A DNA stretch of 38,057 nt from Candidatus Caccovicinus merdipullorum (lineage in GTDB: Bacteria; Bacillota; Clostridia; Lachnospirales; Lachnospiraceae): positions 1 to 38,057 of the forward strand of contig DVKS01000037.1 of the NCBI GenBank assembly GCA_018715905.1. Direction: 5' to 3'. Under the pieces are notes generated by a model that was not told the DNA's origin, did no database searches, and was given only the letters and a program-made list of their open reading frames with translations. The translations under genes and the position numbers were made by a program. Position 1 is the stretch's first letter; each line of letters opens with the position of its first letter. This document shows positions 1-7,625 of this stretch, piece by piece.

Positions 1-821
1 CAGGGAGCCAGAGCCGTTCCCGTTCCAAACATAGGAAGAAAATCCAGCAGCGCAATAAGCACGGCAAAAACCGCCCCGTATTCGACTCCAAGAACAAAGA
101 ATCCCGCAGCAAGCACAAATGCCACAACAAACATGATCCGAAACTGCGCCAGGAAATATCCTCCGATCAGCCGCTTGGCATCACTTCTTAAAAATACCAT
201 ATATTCTTTGATCCACTGGGGCGTCCACCTGTGCAGCTTCACCATAAGCTTATACCGCTCTGCGATAAAGAAATAAGAGGACAGAAGCACGATCACAAAA
301 TTCACCAATGCCGCAGGAATGCCTTTTGCCACATTTCCTGCCACCGTCACCGTAGGCGTGGCAATCTTTTCCACCAGGCTGCTTAAATATCCCCCCAGAT
401 TCTCGCCGAACTGGTCGAAGAAATCCTGGACTCCTGACGGAAAATACACAAAAAGATCATCGATCCGGTCCAGCGCTTTCATCACTTCTTCCTTAGCTGT
501 ATCAAACAGCTCCGGCAGATCCCGTATTAAGTCGGCACACTCAGTGATCACACGGGCGGAAACCAGATAGATTAACCCTACCAGGGCTGCCAGAACAAGC
601 ACGATAATAAGGACGGAACTGTGTCCGCGGGCGATCCGCAGACGCCGTTCCAGAAAACGCACCAGAGGATTGGCAATCATGGCCAGAATCCAGCCCACCA
701 CAAATGGTAGGAAAAAGCGCAGAAGCCTGGGTCCTAATGTACAAAGGAGAATCCAGCCTGCTGCAGGAATAAGAATATTCAGAAGATACCGGGTCATCCT
801 TGCAAGCCGTTCCATATGCAT
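1..821 (-). CDS. ytvI: AI-2E family permease, YtvI-like (3' end outside window)
   Basis: Polytopic inner-membrane protein of the AI-2E/UPF0118 permease family. About 273 N-terminal residues are visible and the frame stays open to base 1, so the C-terminus lies outside the window. The N-terminus has two hydrophobic segments, then a soluble stretch rich in Asp/Glu (about residues 95-150), then further membrane segments. The last visible residues include the DFLPMFGTGTAL motif, which in my experience marks the sporulation protein YtvI branch. AGGAGG lies 4 nt before the ATG at 821; a second in-frame ATG at 815 has a 10-nt spacing and is equally possible. It follows hisC by 24 nt, so it is probably co-transcribed with the aminotransferases. 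The substrate is unknown. Confidence 0.85.
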   Translation of the reverse strand, partial: MHMERLARMTRYLLNILIPAAGWILLCTLGPRLLRFFLPFVVGWILAMIANPLVRFLERRLRIARGHSSVLIIVLVLAALVGLIYLVSARVITECADLIRDLPELFDTAKEEVMKALDRIDDLFVYFPSGVQDFFDQFGENLGGYLSSLVEKIATPTVTVAGNVAKGIPAALVNFVIVLLSSYFFIAERYKLMVKLHRWTPQWIKEYMVFLRSDAKRLIGGYFLAQFRIMFVVAFVLAAGFFVLGVEYGAVFAVLIALLDFLPMFGTGTALAP

Positions 822-845
822 TCCACCTCCTGTGAAATCCTTTGT

Positions 846-1904
846 TTACCGGCCAAGATATCTCTTTAAAAAGTCATGAAGAGCTGCCATTTCCTGATCC
901 GTTCCAATGGTGATCCGGAGATATCGATCCAGCACCGGTTTCTTAAAATAACGCACATAGATCCGTTCTTTCTTCAATGCCTGATAAAGTTCCTCTGCAT
1001 CGGCCTTTTCGTGAGATGCAAAGATAAAATTCGCCATGGAGTCCGGGAATGAAAATCCCAGCTCCTTAAGCCACACTTTCGTCTCCTCTCTGGTCCGGAT
1101 GATCCGTCCCAGCGTATCCCGGAAATACGCCGTATCTTCCACTGCCGCAGCCCCCAGACAAAGGGCCGCCTGATTCATGGTATAGGAATTATAAGAGTAT
1201 TTTACGTTCTCCATGGCAGAAATCAGCTTCCTGCTTCCAAAGGCATAGCCGATACGCATCCCTGCCATGGAACGGGATTTGCTGAAGGTCTGCACCACCA
1301 GAAGATTCTCATATTGATCAATCAGCGGAAGGGCGGAGGTTCCTCCGAAATCTACATAGGCCTCATCCACAATCACCACCGAATCCGGATTATTCTTAAG
1401 GATTTCTTCCACCTGATCAAGGGGAAGGAAAAGGCCTGTAGGCGCATTGGGATTGGGAAATATAATGCCTCCGTTCTGCCGGCGGTAATCCTCCGGCCGG
1501 ATCCGGAATTCCCCGTCAAGGGGCACCGTCTCATAAGGCACGCCGAAAAGCCCCGCCCAAACCGGATAAAAGGAATAGGTAATATCCGGGAACAGAATAG
1601 GATGTTCCCCATTAAAAAAGGTCATAAAAGCCATGGCCAGCACATCATCTGACCCCACACCCACAAACACCTGTGAGGGGTCCACACCGTAGCACCGCGC
1701 CAGCGCCCCGGTCAGCACAGAGGAAGCAGGATCCGGATACTTGCGGAAGGCTTCCGGATCCATATTTTTTAATGCTTCTTCCACTTTCGGCGAAGGGGGA
1801 TAGGGATTCTCATTGGTATTCAGTTTAATCAGGTTTTTGCCGGCTGGCTGTTCTCCCGGCACATAAGGTTCCACCTGACGGATGTATTTTTCCCAGACAC
1901 TCAT
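846..1904 (-). CDS. hisC: Histidinol-phosphate aminotransferase-like PLP enzyme
   Basis: Class I/II fold-type I aminotransferase of 352 aa, the normal HisC length. Visible HisC features are LNTNENPYPPSP (28-39), GVGSDDVLAM (82-91), NPNAPTG (151-157), VDEAYVDF (179-186) and TFSKSRSMAGMRIGY with the likely PLP lysine K209. HisC converts imidazole-acetol phosphate and glutamate to histidinol phosphate; many HisC enzymes also act on aromatic amino acids. I place the start at 1904, where the ATG overlaps the stop of the upstream aminotransferase (ATGA) and sits behind GGGAGGAGAG; a longer in-frame reading to 1931 lies inside the upstream gene. No other his genes are nearby, so the physiological substrate is uncertain. 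Confidence 0.85.
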   Translation of the reverse strand: MSVWEKYIRQVEPYVPGEQPAGKNLIKLNTNENPYPPSPKVEEALKNMDPEAFRKYPDPASSVLTGALARCYGVDPSQVFVGVGSDDVLAMAFMTFFNGEHPILFPDITYSFYPVWAGLFGVPYETVPLDGEFRIRPEDYRRQNGGIIFPNPNAPTGLFLPLDQVEEILKNNPDSVVIVDEAYVDFGGTSALPLIDQYENLLVVQTFSKSRSMAGMRIGYAFGSRKLISAMENVKYSYNSYTMNQAALCLGAAAVEDTAYFRDTLGRIIRTREETKVWLKELGFSFPDSMANFIFASHEKADAEELYQALKKERIYVRYFKKPVLDRYLRITIGTDQEMAALHDFLKRYLGR

Positions 1905-3103
1905 GCTTTCTCTCCTCCCTCCAGGCCGCATTCTTCCGCTATCCGGCGGAATGCCGGAAGGGACCGTTCAATCTGCTCATAAGAAACACAATAGGAAATC
2001 CGCACATACCCCGGACATACGAAGGAACTTCCGGGAACAACCAGCACATGGTGCTTTTTGCAGAGCTCACAAAAGGCCTTTTCCTCCATGGGGGTTTTCA
2101 CAAACAGATAAAACGCGCCTTCCGGTTTGACGCAGGAAAAGCCATAATCCGTCAGCGACTGGTAAAGAAGATGGCGGTTCCTGTCATAAGCTTCTAAGTT
2201 TACCTGCTCATTTAGGCAGCGTTTGATTACCCGCTGCATCAGAGAAGGGGCATTTACACAGCCGATCACCCGGTTTGCAATCACCGCAGCAGCGATTACC
2301 TGCGCGCTGTCCTCCACTTCATCCGGTATCACCACATATCCGATCCTCTCGCCCGGAAGAGACAGAGACTTGCTGTAAGAATAGCAGACAACCGCATTCT
2401 CATAATACTTGGTTACATATGGCACCGCCGCTCCATCATAAGCCAGTTCCCGATACGGCTCATCCGAAATCAGAAGGATGGCATGCCCGTATTCCCGGCT
2501 TTTCTCCTTCAGTATCTCGCCGATCTTTCGGATGGTCTCCTCCGAGTAGATAACCCCTGTAGGATTGTTGGGAGAATTCATAATCACAGCCCGCACCTTC
2601 GGCCCTAAAAGTTCACGAAAACGGGCAAGATCCGGCTGAAATGTCTCCGTGTCCGGCTCCACGATCACAAGTTCCCCGTCATAATTGCGCACATAGGCAC
2701 CGTACTCCAGAAAATACGGCGCAAACGTCAGCACCTGGTCACCTGGATTTAAAATCGTCTTTAATATAATATTCATGCCGCTGGCGGCACCTACCGTCAT
2801 AATAATGTTCTGCAGCCCGAAGCGGGTCCCGAAACGGGCATTTAAAGATTCTGCCACTGCCTGACGTACATCCTCATAACCGGCATTGCTCATATAGCCA
2901 TGGACAAAGGTGGATTCCTCCTCTTCAATCACCTGCACAATAGCCCGGTTTACTGCTTCCGGCGCCGGCACATTGGGATTCCCCAGGCTGAAATCATAAA
3001 CGTTCTCAGTCCCGTAAAGAGCAGCCATCCGCTTTCCTTCTTCAAACATAGTGCGGATGGCAGAATTATTCTCCACCAGAGGTTTCATTTTATCGGCAAT
3101 CAT
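1901..3103 (-). CDS. PLP-dependent aminotransferase, AspC-like
   Basis: Fold-type I aminotransferase of 400 aa, cytosolic. Recognisable motifs are DFSLGNPNVPAP (37-48), MNSPNNPTG (175-183), ISDEPYREL (212-220) and SYSKSLSLPGERIGY with PLP lysine K245. It resembles the aspartate/alanine aminotransferase group, but substrate specificity cannot be read from these motifs. The gene is first in a unit with the hisC-like gene (4-nt overlap) and the YtvI-like permease. The upstream region has an extended -10 promoter and the ATG follows a GGAGG-type site. Two linked aminotransferases suggest amino-acid interconversion, but that is inference. Confidence 0.85.
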   Translation of the reverse strand: MIADKMKPLVENNSAIRTMFEEGKRMAALYGTENVYDFSLGNPNVPAPEAVNRAIVQVIEEEESTFVHGYMSNAGYEDVRQAVAESLNARFGTRFGLQNIIMTVGAASGMNIILKTILNPGDQVLTFAPYFLEYGAYVRNYDGELVIVEPDTETFQPDLARFRELLGPKVRAVIMNSPNNPTGVIYSEETIRKIGEILKEKSREYGHAILLISDEPYRELAYDGAAVPYVTKYYENAVVCYSYSKSLSLPGERIGYVVIPDEVEDSAQVIAAAVIANRVIGCVNAPSLMQRVIKRCLNEQVNLEAYDRNRHLLYQSLTDYGFSCVKPEGAFYLFVKTPMEEKAFCELCKKHHVLVVPGSSFVCPGYVRISYCVSYEQIERSLPAFRRIAEECGLEGGEKA

Positions 3104-3138
3104 ATTCCTGTTCCTCCACTTTTCCGTTTTTTGGCTTT

Positions 3139-3147
3139 AGTATACCA
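3139..3147 (-). promoter_or_regulatory. Extended -10 promoter for aminotransferase operon
   Basis: On the minus strand the sequence reads TGGTATACT, a TGn-extended -10 element, 36 nt before the start codon of the aminotransferase gene. No good -35 is present at 17 nt, which is usual for extended -10 promoters. Confidence 0.5.
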
Positions 3148-3189
3148 CTTTCCGGCCAAATTGCATAGCAAAAGAATCGAAATCCGCAC

Positions 3190-3244
3190 AACAGACAAAG
3201 CGCTGCCCCGCAGCCGGTCCAAAGACCCCTGCAGGGACAGCGCT
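3190..3244 (-). terminator. Intrinsic terminator after the PTS operon
   Basis: A long imperfect hairpin (arms AGCGCTGCCCC and its near-complement, apical GGTC/GACC with loop CAAA) spans 3199-3244. On the minus strand it is followed by TTTGTCTGTTGT. It sits just past the stop of the IIBC gene and separates the PTS operon from the aminotransferases. Confidence 0.65.
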
Positions 3245-3285
3245 CTCGTTCCGGAATCAGCGGGGATTTTCCGGAAACTGTATTT

Positions 3286-4734
3286 TTACAGCATTTTCTT
3301 CATTTCATCCGCCACAAACTGCACCTGGGTGCCTACGATAACCTGCACCGAGTTCTTGCTGGGGCGGATCACGCCGGCTACTCCAGCGGACTTGATCTTC
3401 TTTTCATCTACCTTGGTATAGTCCACAATCTCAAGGCGAAGTCTGGTAATGCAATTATCCAGAGACGTAATATTGTCCTTCCCGCCCAGGCCTTCCAGAA
3501 CCTTAGCTGCTACTGCAGTATAGTCATTGTTGGAAAGCACAGCATTCTTATCTGCCTCTGTGTCATCATCATCCTCACGTCCGGGAGTCTTTAAATCCAG
3601 AGCCGGAATCAGGATTCGGAATACCGCATAGAATACGATGGCTGCAGCAATTCCCAGAGGAAGGATCAGCCATACCTTCTGAGCCAGAGGAAGGCTGGCA
3701 GAGAACACCAGGTCCGTAAGTCCTGCGGAGAAGGAGAAACCTGCGCGGAATCCCAGAGCTACCGTAATGGTAGCGAAAACGCCGTACAGCAGCGCGTATA
3801 CTACGTACAGAGCCGGAGCCAGGAACATAAATGCAAATTCAAAAGGTTCGGTAACGCCGCAGATAAAGGAGCAGACTGCTGCGGAGCTTAAAAGTCCGGC
3901 TGCCAGTTTACGCTTCTCCGGCTTTGCGCAGTGTACCATAGCCAGTGCAGCTGCCGGAAGACCGAACATCATGCCGGGGAAGAATCCTGCCATGTACATA
4001 CCGGTCTGTCCCGGAGTACCTGTGCTTGCCCAGAAGTTTCCAAGGTCATTGATGCCGATGGCGTCAAACCAGAATACCGAGTTCAGTGCGTGATGCAGAC
4101 CGAAGGGGATCAGGAGACGGTTTAAGAATGCGTAAATACCGGAGCCTAACGCGCCCAGACTTACGATTCCGCTTCCCATAGCCACCAGTGCATTGTAAAA
4201 TGCCGGCCAGATAAAGAACAGGATCAGCGCTGCAATAATGGAGAACACAGCCGTAATGATGGCCACACAGCGTTTTCCGGAGAAGAATGCCAGTGCATCC
4301 GGAAGACGTGTTCCCTTAAAGCGGTTATAGCAGGCAGAACCAATGATACCTGCCAGAATACCGATAAACTGTGTTTCGATTTTTGAGAAAGCAGCATTTG
4401 CCTCTGCGCCGGTAATTACGGACACTACAGAGGGATTCAGAAGCTTCGTGATCATCAGCCAGGAAACCAGACCGGATAACGCTGCCGTTCCGTCATGGTC
4501 GTCTGCCATTCCTACAGCAACACCTACTGCAAACAGCCAGGCCATATTGTCAATCAGCGCACCGCCTGCCTTGATCAGAAAGAATCCGGCGATAGCCGCA
4601 AAGCCCTCGATATCGCCTCCCCGCATGGCATGAGGCGAAAGCGCATAGCCGATGCCCATGAGAATACCGCAGACCGGAAGACATGCTACCGGAAGCATCA
4701 GGGATTTTCCCAGTTTCTGCAAATACTTCATCAT
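3286..4734 (-). CDS. PTS glucose/N-acetylglucosamine-type transporter, IIBC
   Basis: Sugar permease of the phosphotransferase system, 482 aa: an EIIC membrane domain (about residues 1-380) then an EIIB domain (about 400-482). It imports a hexose and phosphorylates it. GLHHALNSVFWF, the LPDALAFFSGKR loop, GVTEPFEF and the LKTPGRED linker resemble NagE-type GlcNAc carriers more than PtsG. The EIIB phosphorylation site is in NCITRLR, Cys428. There is no fused IIA; a separate IIA gene lies upstream. I chose the ATG at 4734, with GAAAGGGG about 10 nt upstream; an earlier ATG at 4758 has no ribosome site and 4731 is an adjacent alternative. GlcNAc is the more likely substrate, but glucose is not excluded. 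Confidence 0.88.
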   Translation of the reverse strand: MMKYLQKLGKSLMLPVACLPVCGILMGIGYALSPHAMRGGDIEGFAAIAGFFLIKAGGALIDNMAWLFAVGVAVGMADDHDGTAALSGLVSWLMITKLLNPSVVSVITGAEANAAFSKIETQFIGILAGIIGSACYNRFKGTRLPDALAFFSGKRCVAIITAVFSIIAALILFFIWPAFYNALVAMGSGIVSLGALGSGIYAFLNRLLIPFGLHHALNSVFWFDAIGINDLGNFWASTGTPGQTGMYMAGFFPGMMFGLPAAALAMVHCAKPEKRKLAAGLLSSAAVCSFICGVTEPFEFAFMFLAPALYVVYALLYGVFATITVALGFRAGFSFSAGLTDLVFSASLPLAQKVWLILPLGIAAAIVFYAVFRILIPALDLKTPGREDDDDTEADKNAVLSNNDYTAVAAKVLEGLGGKDNITSLDNCITRLRLEIVDYTKVDEKKIKSAGVAGVIRPSKNSVQVIVGTQVQFVADEMKKML

Positions 4735-4753
4735 AACTAATTTACCCCTTTCG

Positions 4754-4771
4754 TTCATCTTTTTAGATGAA
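4754..4771 (-). other. Small hairpin just upstream of the IIBC ribosome site
   Basis: A perfect 7-bp stem with a 4-nt loop (minus strand TTCATCT, AAAA, AGATGAA) lies in the 74-nt gap between the HPr-like and IIBC genes, ending a few bases before the ribosome-binding site. There is no U tract, so it is not a terminator. It could be an mRNA processing or translation-tuning element; this is inference. Confidence 0.35.
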
Positions 4772-4808
4772 ATTTATTTTTTAATTAATGTGTATCCTGC
4801 AGCCTGCC

Positions 4809-5069
4809 TTATAACCCGATTTCCGAAAGGAGCTTTTCCAGCGCCTCTGACGCGGCCTTCTCTTCAGCGCCTTCAAAGATAAAACAGATCATCTCGCCCT
4901 TCCCCGCATTCAGAGCCAGCAGTTCCATCATATCTTTTCCGTCAGCAGCACCTTGTCTGCCTTTCACCTGCACCCTGCAGTTATACTTCATTAAAGTAAA
5001 AACTATTTTGGATATGGGCCTCACATGGAGTCCCTGCTCATCCCGGATTCTGTAATCCAAGCACACCAT
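4809..5069 (-). CDS. HPr-like phosphocarrier protein with Asp46
   Basis: An 86-aa HPr-fold protein that would carry phosphate from enzyme I (not encoded here) to the IIA protein. GLHVRP places the phospho-accepting histidine at residue 15 exactly, with Arg17 kept; Ala16 of the usual GLHARP is Val. Where Firmicute HPr has the regulatory Ser46 (K-S-I-M), this protein reads K45-D46-M-M (codon GAT), so it cannot be phosphorylated there by HPr kinase. It lies 4 nt after the IIA gene in a sugar-specific operon, away from any ptsI, so it is probably an operon-dedicated HPr paralogue and not the housekeeping ptsH. Confidence 0.85.
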   Translation of the reverse strand: MVCLDYRIRDEQGLHVRPISKIVFTLMKYNCRVQVKGRQGAADGKDMMELLALNAGKGEMICFIFEGAEEKAASEALEKLLSEIGL

Positions 5070-5073
5070 ATCG

Positions 5074-5562
5074 TTATTTCAGCTCAATAATCTTGTCCTG
5101 AGCCTTTACCTCCATGCCGCTTAAACATTTCATATTTGGAAATGACGGCGTATTGCAGACAATCACCGGTGTGGTTACCTGGTATCCGGCCTTCCGGATC
5201 TCTTCCAAATCAAATTCCAGAAGCAGATCCCCGGCCTGGACCTTATCTCCGGCCTGGACATGAGCAGTAAAGTACTTTCCCTTCAGCTGAACGGTATCCA
5301 GTCCCACATGGATAATCAGTTCCGCTCCGGATAAAGTAGTCATGCTGATGGCATGCTTTGTGTCAAATACCATGGTAATCTTCCCGTCTGCCGGCGCGGT
5401 GATCCTGCCTTCCGACGGCTCAATAGCCACTCCTTTCCCAAGGATTTCCTGACTGAACGTCGGATCATTCACCTGGGACATGGGAATCGCTTTTCCTGCT
5501 GCCGGGGCGTAAATGAAATCTCCCCCGGTTCCTCCAAACAGCTTTTTTAATCCTCCCAGCAT
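5074..5562 (-). CDS. crr: PTS glucose-family IIA protein
   Basis: Cytosolic single-domain EIIA of the glucose family (Crr-like), 162 aa, the standard length. ELIIHVGLDTVQL carries the phospho-accepting His85, and the partner histidine is His70 in DTKHAISM. The APADG and GDKVQAGDLL segments are typical of the fold. It passes phosphate from an HPr to the EIIB domain encoded downstream. The start follows AAGGAGGG with 5-nt spacing. It is the second gene of the licT operon, 24 nt after licT. As a free-standing IIA it could also serve other IIBC proteins elsewhere in the genome. Confidence 0.92.
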   Translation of the reverse strand: MLGGLKKLFGGTGGDFIYAPAAGKAIPMSQVNDPTFSQEILGKGVAIEPSEGRITAPADGKITMVFDTKHAISMTTLSGAELIIHVGLDTVQLKGKYFTAHVQAGDKVQAGDLLLEFDLEEIRKAGYQVTTPVIVCNTPSFPNMKCLSGMEVKAQDKIIELK

Positions 5563-5586
5563 ATTTTCCCTCCTTCTCTGCAGCTG

Positions 5587-6417
5587 CTACACTGCCCTCA
5601 TTCGTCTTATATGTACTGCCAGATAGGCCACTTCTTCTCCGGTTACCTCATGGCCGTAATTCTTCTGTATGAAATGCTGAATCTTCTGGCCGCAAATGTA
5701 TTCTTCCGGATATACCTTGGAAATCATGGCGGAAAGTTCCTTTGTGTCGGAATTCAAAAGTTCCTTGGAATAAATTCTTTGGGCCAGGAACTTTAAATGC
5801 GTAATAAAACGCGCATAATTCAGTGAAGTCTCATCCGGCTCAAAATTAAAATATTCCGCTACAATCCCCACCACCTGCTGGATCAGTTTTGTGATATTGA
5901 TGGTATCCCGCATGGCTGTATTGTACTCTGCATTTACAATATGCAGAGCAATGGATACGGCTTCATCCACCGGGAACTGGATTCCCAGCTTTTTCTGAAT
6001 CAATGCCACTGCATACTCGCCAATCAGATACTCTTCACGATAAAAATTCTGCACTTCCCGGATAAGGGGATTGGGAAACATCATATTCTGATGAAACCGC
6101 TCCACAGCAAAATTAATATGGTCCATCAGGGTTATGTAAATATTCTGATTCAGTGGTTTGTTTAAGACTTTCTTGCCGTAATTGATGATCTCATCAGATA
6201 TCTCAATATACTCCAGCGGCATCCTGGCAAGCAAATCTTTAAACCGCCCCAAAACATCCTCTCCCTCAAGGCGGAATACCTTTTCGATCCGTTCGTCTGG
6301 TATGTCCATTCCTTCTCTGGCTTTAAATCCGATGCCGCGTCCCATGATTATAATCTCTCTTCCATTCTCATCCACGGAACTGACGATATTATTATTGATT
6401 AATTTACTAATCTTCAT
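5587..6417 (-). CDS. licT: BglG/LicT-family transcription antiterminator
   Basis: RNA-binding antiterminator of 276 aa: CAT RNA-binding domain (1-56), PRD1 (about 65-170) and PRD2 (about 172-276). The four PRD phosphorylation histidines fall at H100, H159, H207 and H269, the same numbers as in Bacillus LicT. By family knowledge, the protein binds the RAT hairpin in its own leader and prevents termination; phosphorylation of the PRDs by PTS proteins tunes activity to sugar supply. It is the first gene of the operon and its leader contains the RAT and the terminator, so it is expected to regulate itself together with the IIA, HPr-like and IIBC genes. The actual inducer is not readable. Confidence 0.92.
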   Translation of the reverse strand: MKISKLINNNIVSSVDENGREIIIMGRGIGFKAREGMDIPDERIEKVFRLEGEDVLGRFKDLLARMPLEYIEISDEIINYGKKVLNKPLNQNIYITLMDHINFAVERFHQNMMFPNPLIREVQNFYREEYLIGEYAVALIQKKLGIQFPVDEAVSIALHIVNAEYNTAMRDTINITKLIQQVVGIVAEYFNFEPDETSLNYARFITHLKFLAQRIYSKELLNSDTKELSAMISKVYPEEYICGQKIQHFIQKNYGHEVTGEEVAYLAVHIRRMRAV

Positions 6418-6449
6418 AGAACCCCTGCTCTTCTTGCTGCCAATTCAGA

Positions 6450-6512
6450 AAATAAAAAAAACCAATCCTGACACACAAAAAGCACGTAACTTTTCAGCTC
6501 AAAATTGGTTTT
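6450..6512 (-). terminator. Leader terminator overlapping the RAT
   Basis: On the minus strand AAAACCAAT at the 3' end of the RAT can pair with ATTGGTTTT located about 40 nt downstream, followed directly by TTTTTTATTTT. The 9-bp stem shares bases with the RAT, so RAT and terminator are mutually exclusive: the classic LicT/BglG attenuation layout. Confidence 0.85.
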
Positions 6513-6535
6513 GCCTGCTCTACCAGTAACAATCC
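6507..6535 (-). promoter_or_regulatory. RAT antiterminator (LicT-binding RNA)
   Basis: The minus strand reads GGATTGTTACTGGTAGAGCA followed by GGCAAAACC. This matches the ribonucleic antiterminator of LicT-type operons nearly base for base as I remember it. It lies between the promoter and licT and overlaps the leader terminator. Confidence 0.9.
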
Positions 6536-6557
6536 GAAGTTTTCATTTGTTAAGTTA

Positions 6558-6586
6558 AGTATAACCATTTTTATTCCATTCGTCAA
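6558..6586 (-). promoter_or_regulatory. Sigma-A promoter of the licT-PTS operon
   Basis: TTGACG (-35), a 17-nt spacer and TATACT (-10) on the minus strand, upstream of the RAT. Transcription should begin near 6551. The surrounding 6590-6650 is very AT-rich, which may act as an UP-like region. Confidence 0.85.
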
Positions 6587-6649
6587 TATTTTTTCTTAAT
6601 ATTTTTTATATTTTCTTTATGTTTTTTACAAAATATAAGTCCTTGTCTG

Positions 6650-7504
6650 TCAAAATTCCGCTTCATGCTTTTTAAAGAATTCAAAATAGGCCCGAACACT
6701 GGGAAGTTCTGTCCATCCCTTCACATCCGCCGGTTCTTCATCCAGATCATAGATCTTTGCCCCCCGCATGGAGAGAATAAAAGGGGAATGGGTGGAGATC
6801 ACAAACTGGCATCCGAAAAACCGTGCCGAATCCTCCAGAAACCCTACCAGTTCCTGCTGTTTTTCCGGCGACAGACTATTCTCCGGCTCATCCAGAAGAT
6901 ACAGTCCATCCTCCCGGATCTTCTCCGTAAAATAAAGAAATGCGCTCTCACCGTTTGAATGCTCCCGCACGTTATCCATCAGAGTTTCCCGCACAAACCG
7001 GGACTGCGTCTTTCTTCTGGCCAGATTTACCTTTTTTAACTGATCATAATCTGCCAGGGAGCGCATCTGAAACTGGGAATACTTCGCATCCAGATACTCC
7101 TCAAACAATTCCTCTCTTTTCCGGTCAATGCCCTGGTTCATAGTCCTTAAATCCAGCATAAAATCAAACACATCATCACTGGTAATAATACGGCTGTCTC
7201 TCGAAAGCGCCCTGTTCAGTCTGCAGTCACACATCTTTACGTAATCCGCAAAAAAGCTGCTCCGGTTGTACAGAGAATCCCTCTTAAGATTCAGCTTCTC
7301 CGCAATCACATTCAGCGCAGTGGTCTTCCCGGATCCGTTTCCTCCATAAAGGATCGTAACCGGCTCCAGGTCCAGACGTGACAGCCGGTGCCGGGATAAA
7401 ATGCGGAAAGGATAAAAACTGTCATAACAGGTCCGTTTGATCCTCATCAGATAGGAATTCTCCTGCTCCGGACCTGGAAACGTAATATAGGACAAATACA
7501 GCAT
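6650..7504 (-). CDS. AAA/ABC-type ATPase of unknown role
   Basis: Cytosolic ATPase of 284 aa with an SMC/ABC-like nucleotide-binding fold. Walker A is GGNGSGKT (54-61), the signature-like segment is SNGESAF (183-189), Walker B is LYLLDEPENS (201-210), and the switch histidine lies in ISTHSP (236-241). Only a short helical insertion (about 115-180) separates the motifs, so it is a minimal member of the single-gene AAA_15/AAA_21-like group. The start at 7504 is chosen because GGAGGG precedes it by about 5 nt; the frame runs open into rpsA up to 7705. It follows the rpsA terminator, and I saw no clear promoter. No partner nuclease is adjacent, so a defence role is not supported. Confidence 0.75.
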   Translation of the reverse strand: MLYLSYITFPGPEQENSYLMRIKRTCYDSFYPFRILSRHRLSRLDLEPVTILYGGNGSGKTTALNVIAEKLNLKRDSLYNRSSFFADYVKMCDCRLNRALSRDSRIITSDDVFDFMLDLRTMNQGIDRKREELFEEYLDAKYSQFQMRSLADYDQLKKVNLARRKTQSRFVRETLMDNVREHSNGESAFLYFTEKIREDGLYLLDEPENSLSPEKQQELVGFLEDSARFFGCQFVISTHSPFILSMRGAKIYDLDEEPADVKGWTELPSVRAYFEFFKKHEAEF

Positions 7505-7548
7505 CAAGCCCTCCATAATCCGGAACACACGCCGGCGTATTTTCCGGA

Positions 7549-7591
7549 TCCTTCGTAAAAGAAGGCTGCCGCTGTTAAATCCGCAGCAGCC
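7549..7591 (-). terminator. Intrinsic terminator of the cmk-ispH-rpsA operon
   Basis: On the minus strand GGCTGCTGCGG pairs with the later CAGCGGCAGCC region around an AT-rich loop (7564-7591), followed by TTCTTTTACG. It lies about 35 nt past the rpsA stop. Confidence 0.7.
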
Positions 7592-7625
7592 TGGCCTCTG
7601 TGCACGTAGTATAAATGGTATAAAA

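Noticed and set aside
6650..7504. Anti-phage defence system around the AAA ATPase
   Set aside because: No nuclease, toxin or reverse transcriptase is adjacent; its neighbours are housekeeping rpsA and a PTS operon.
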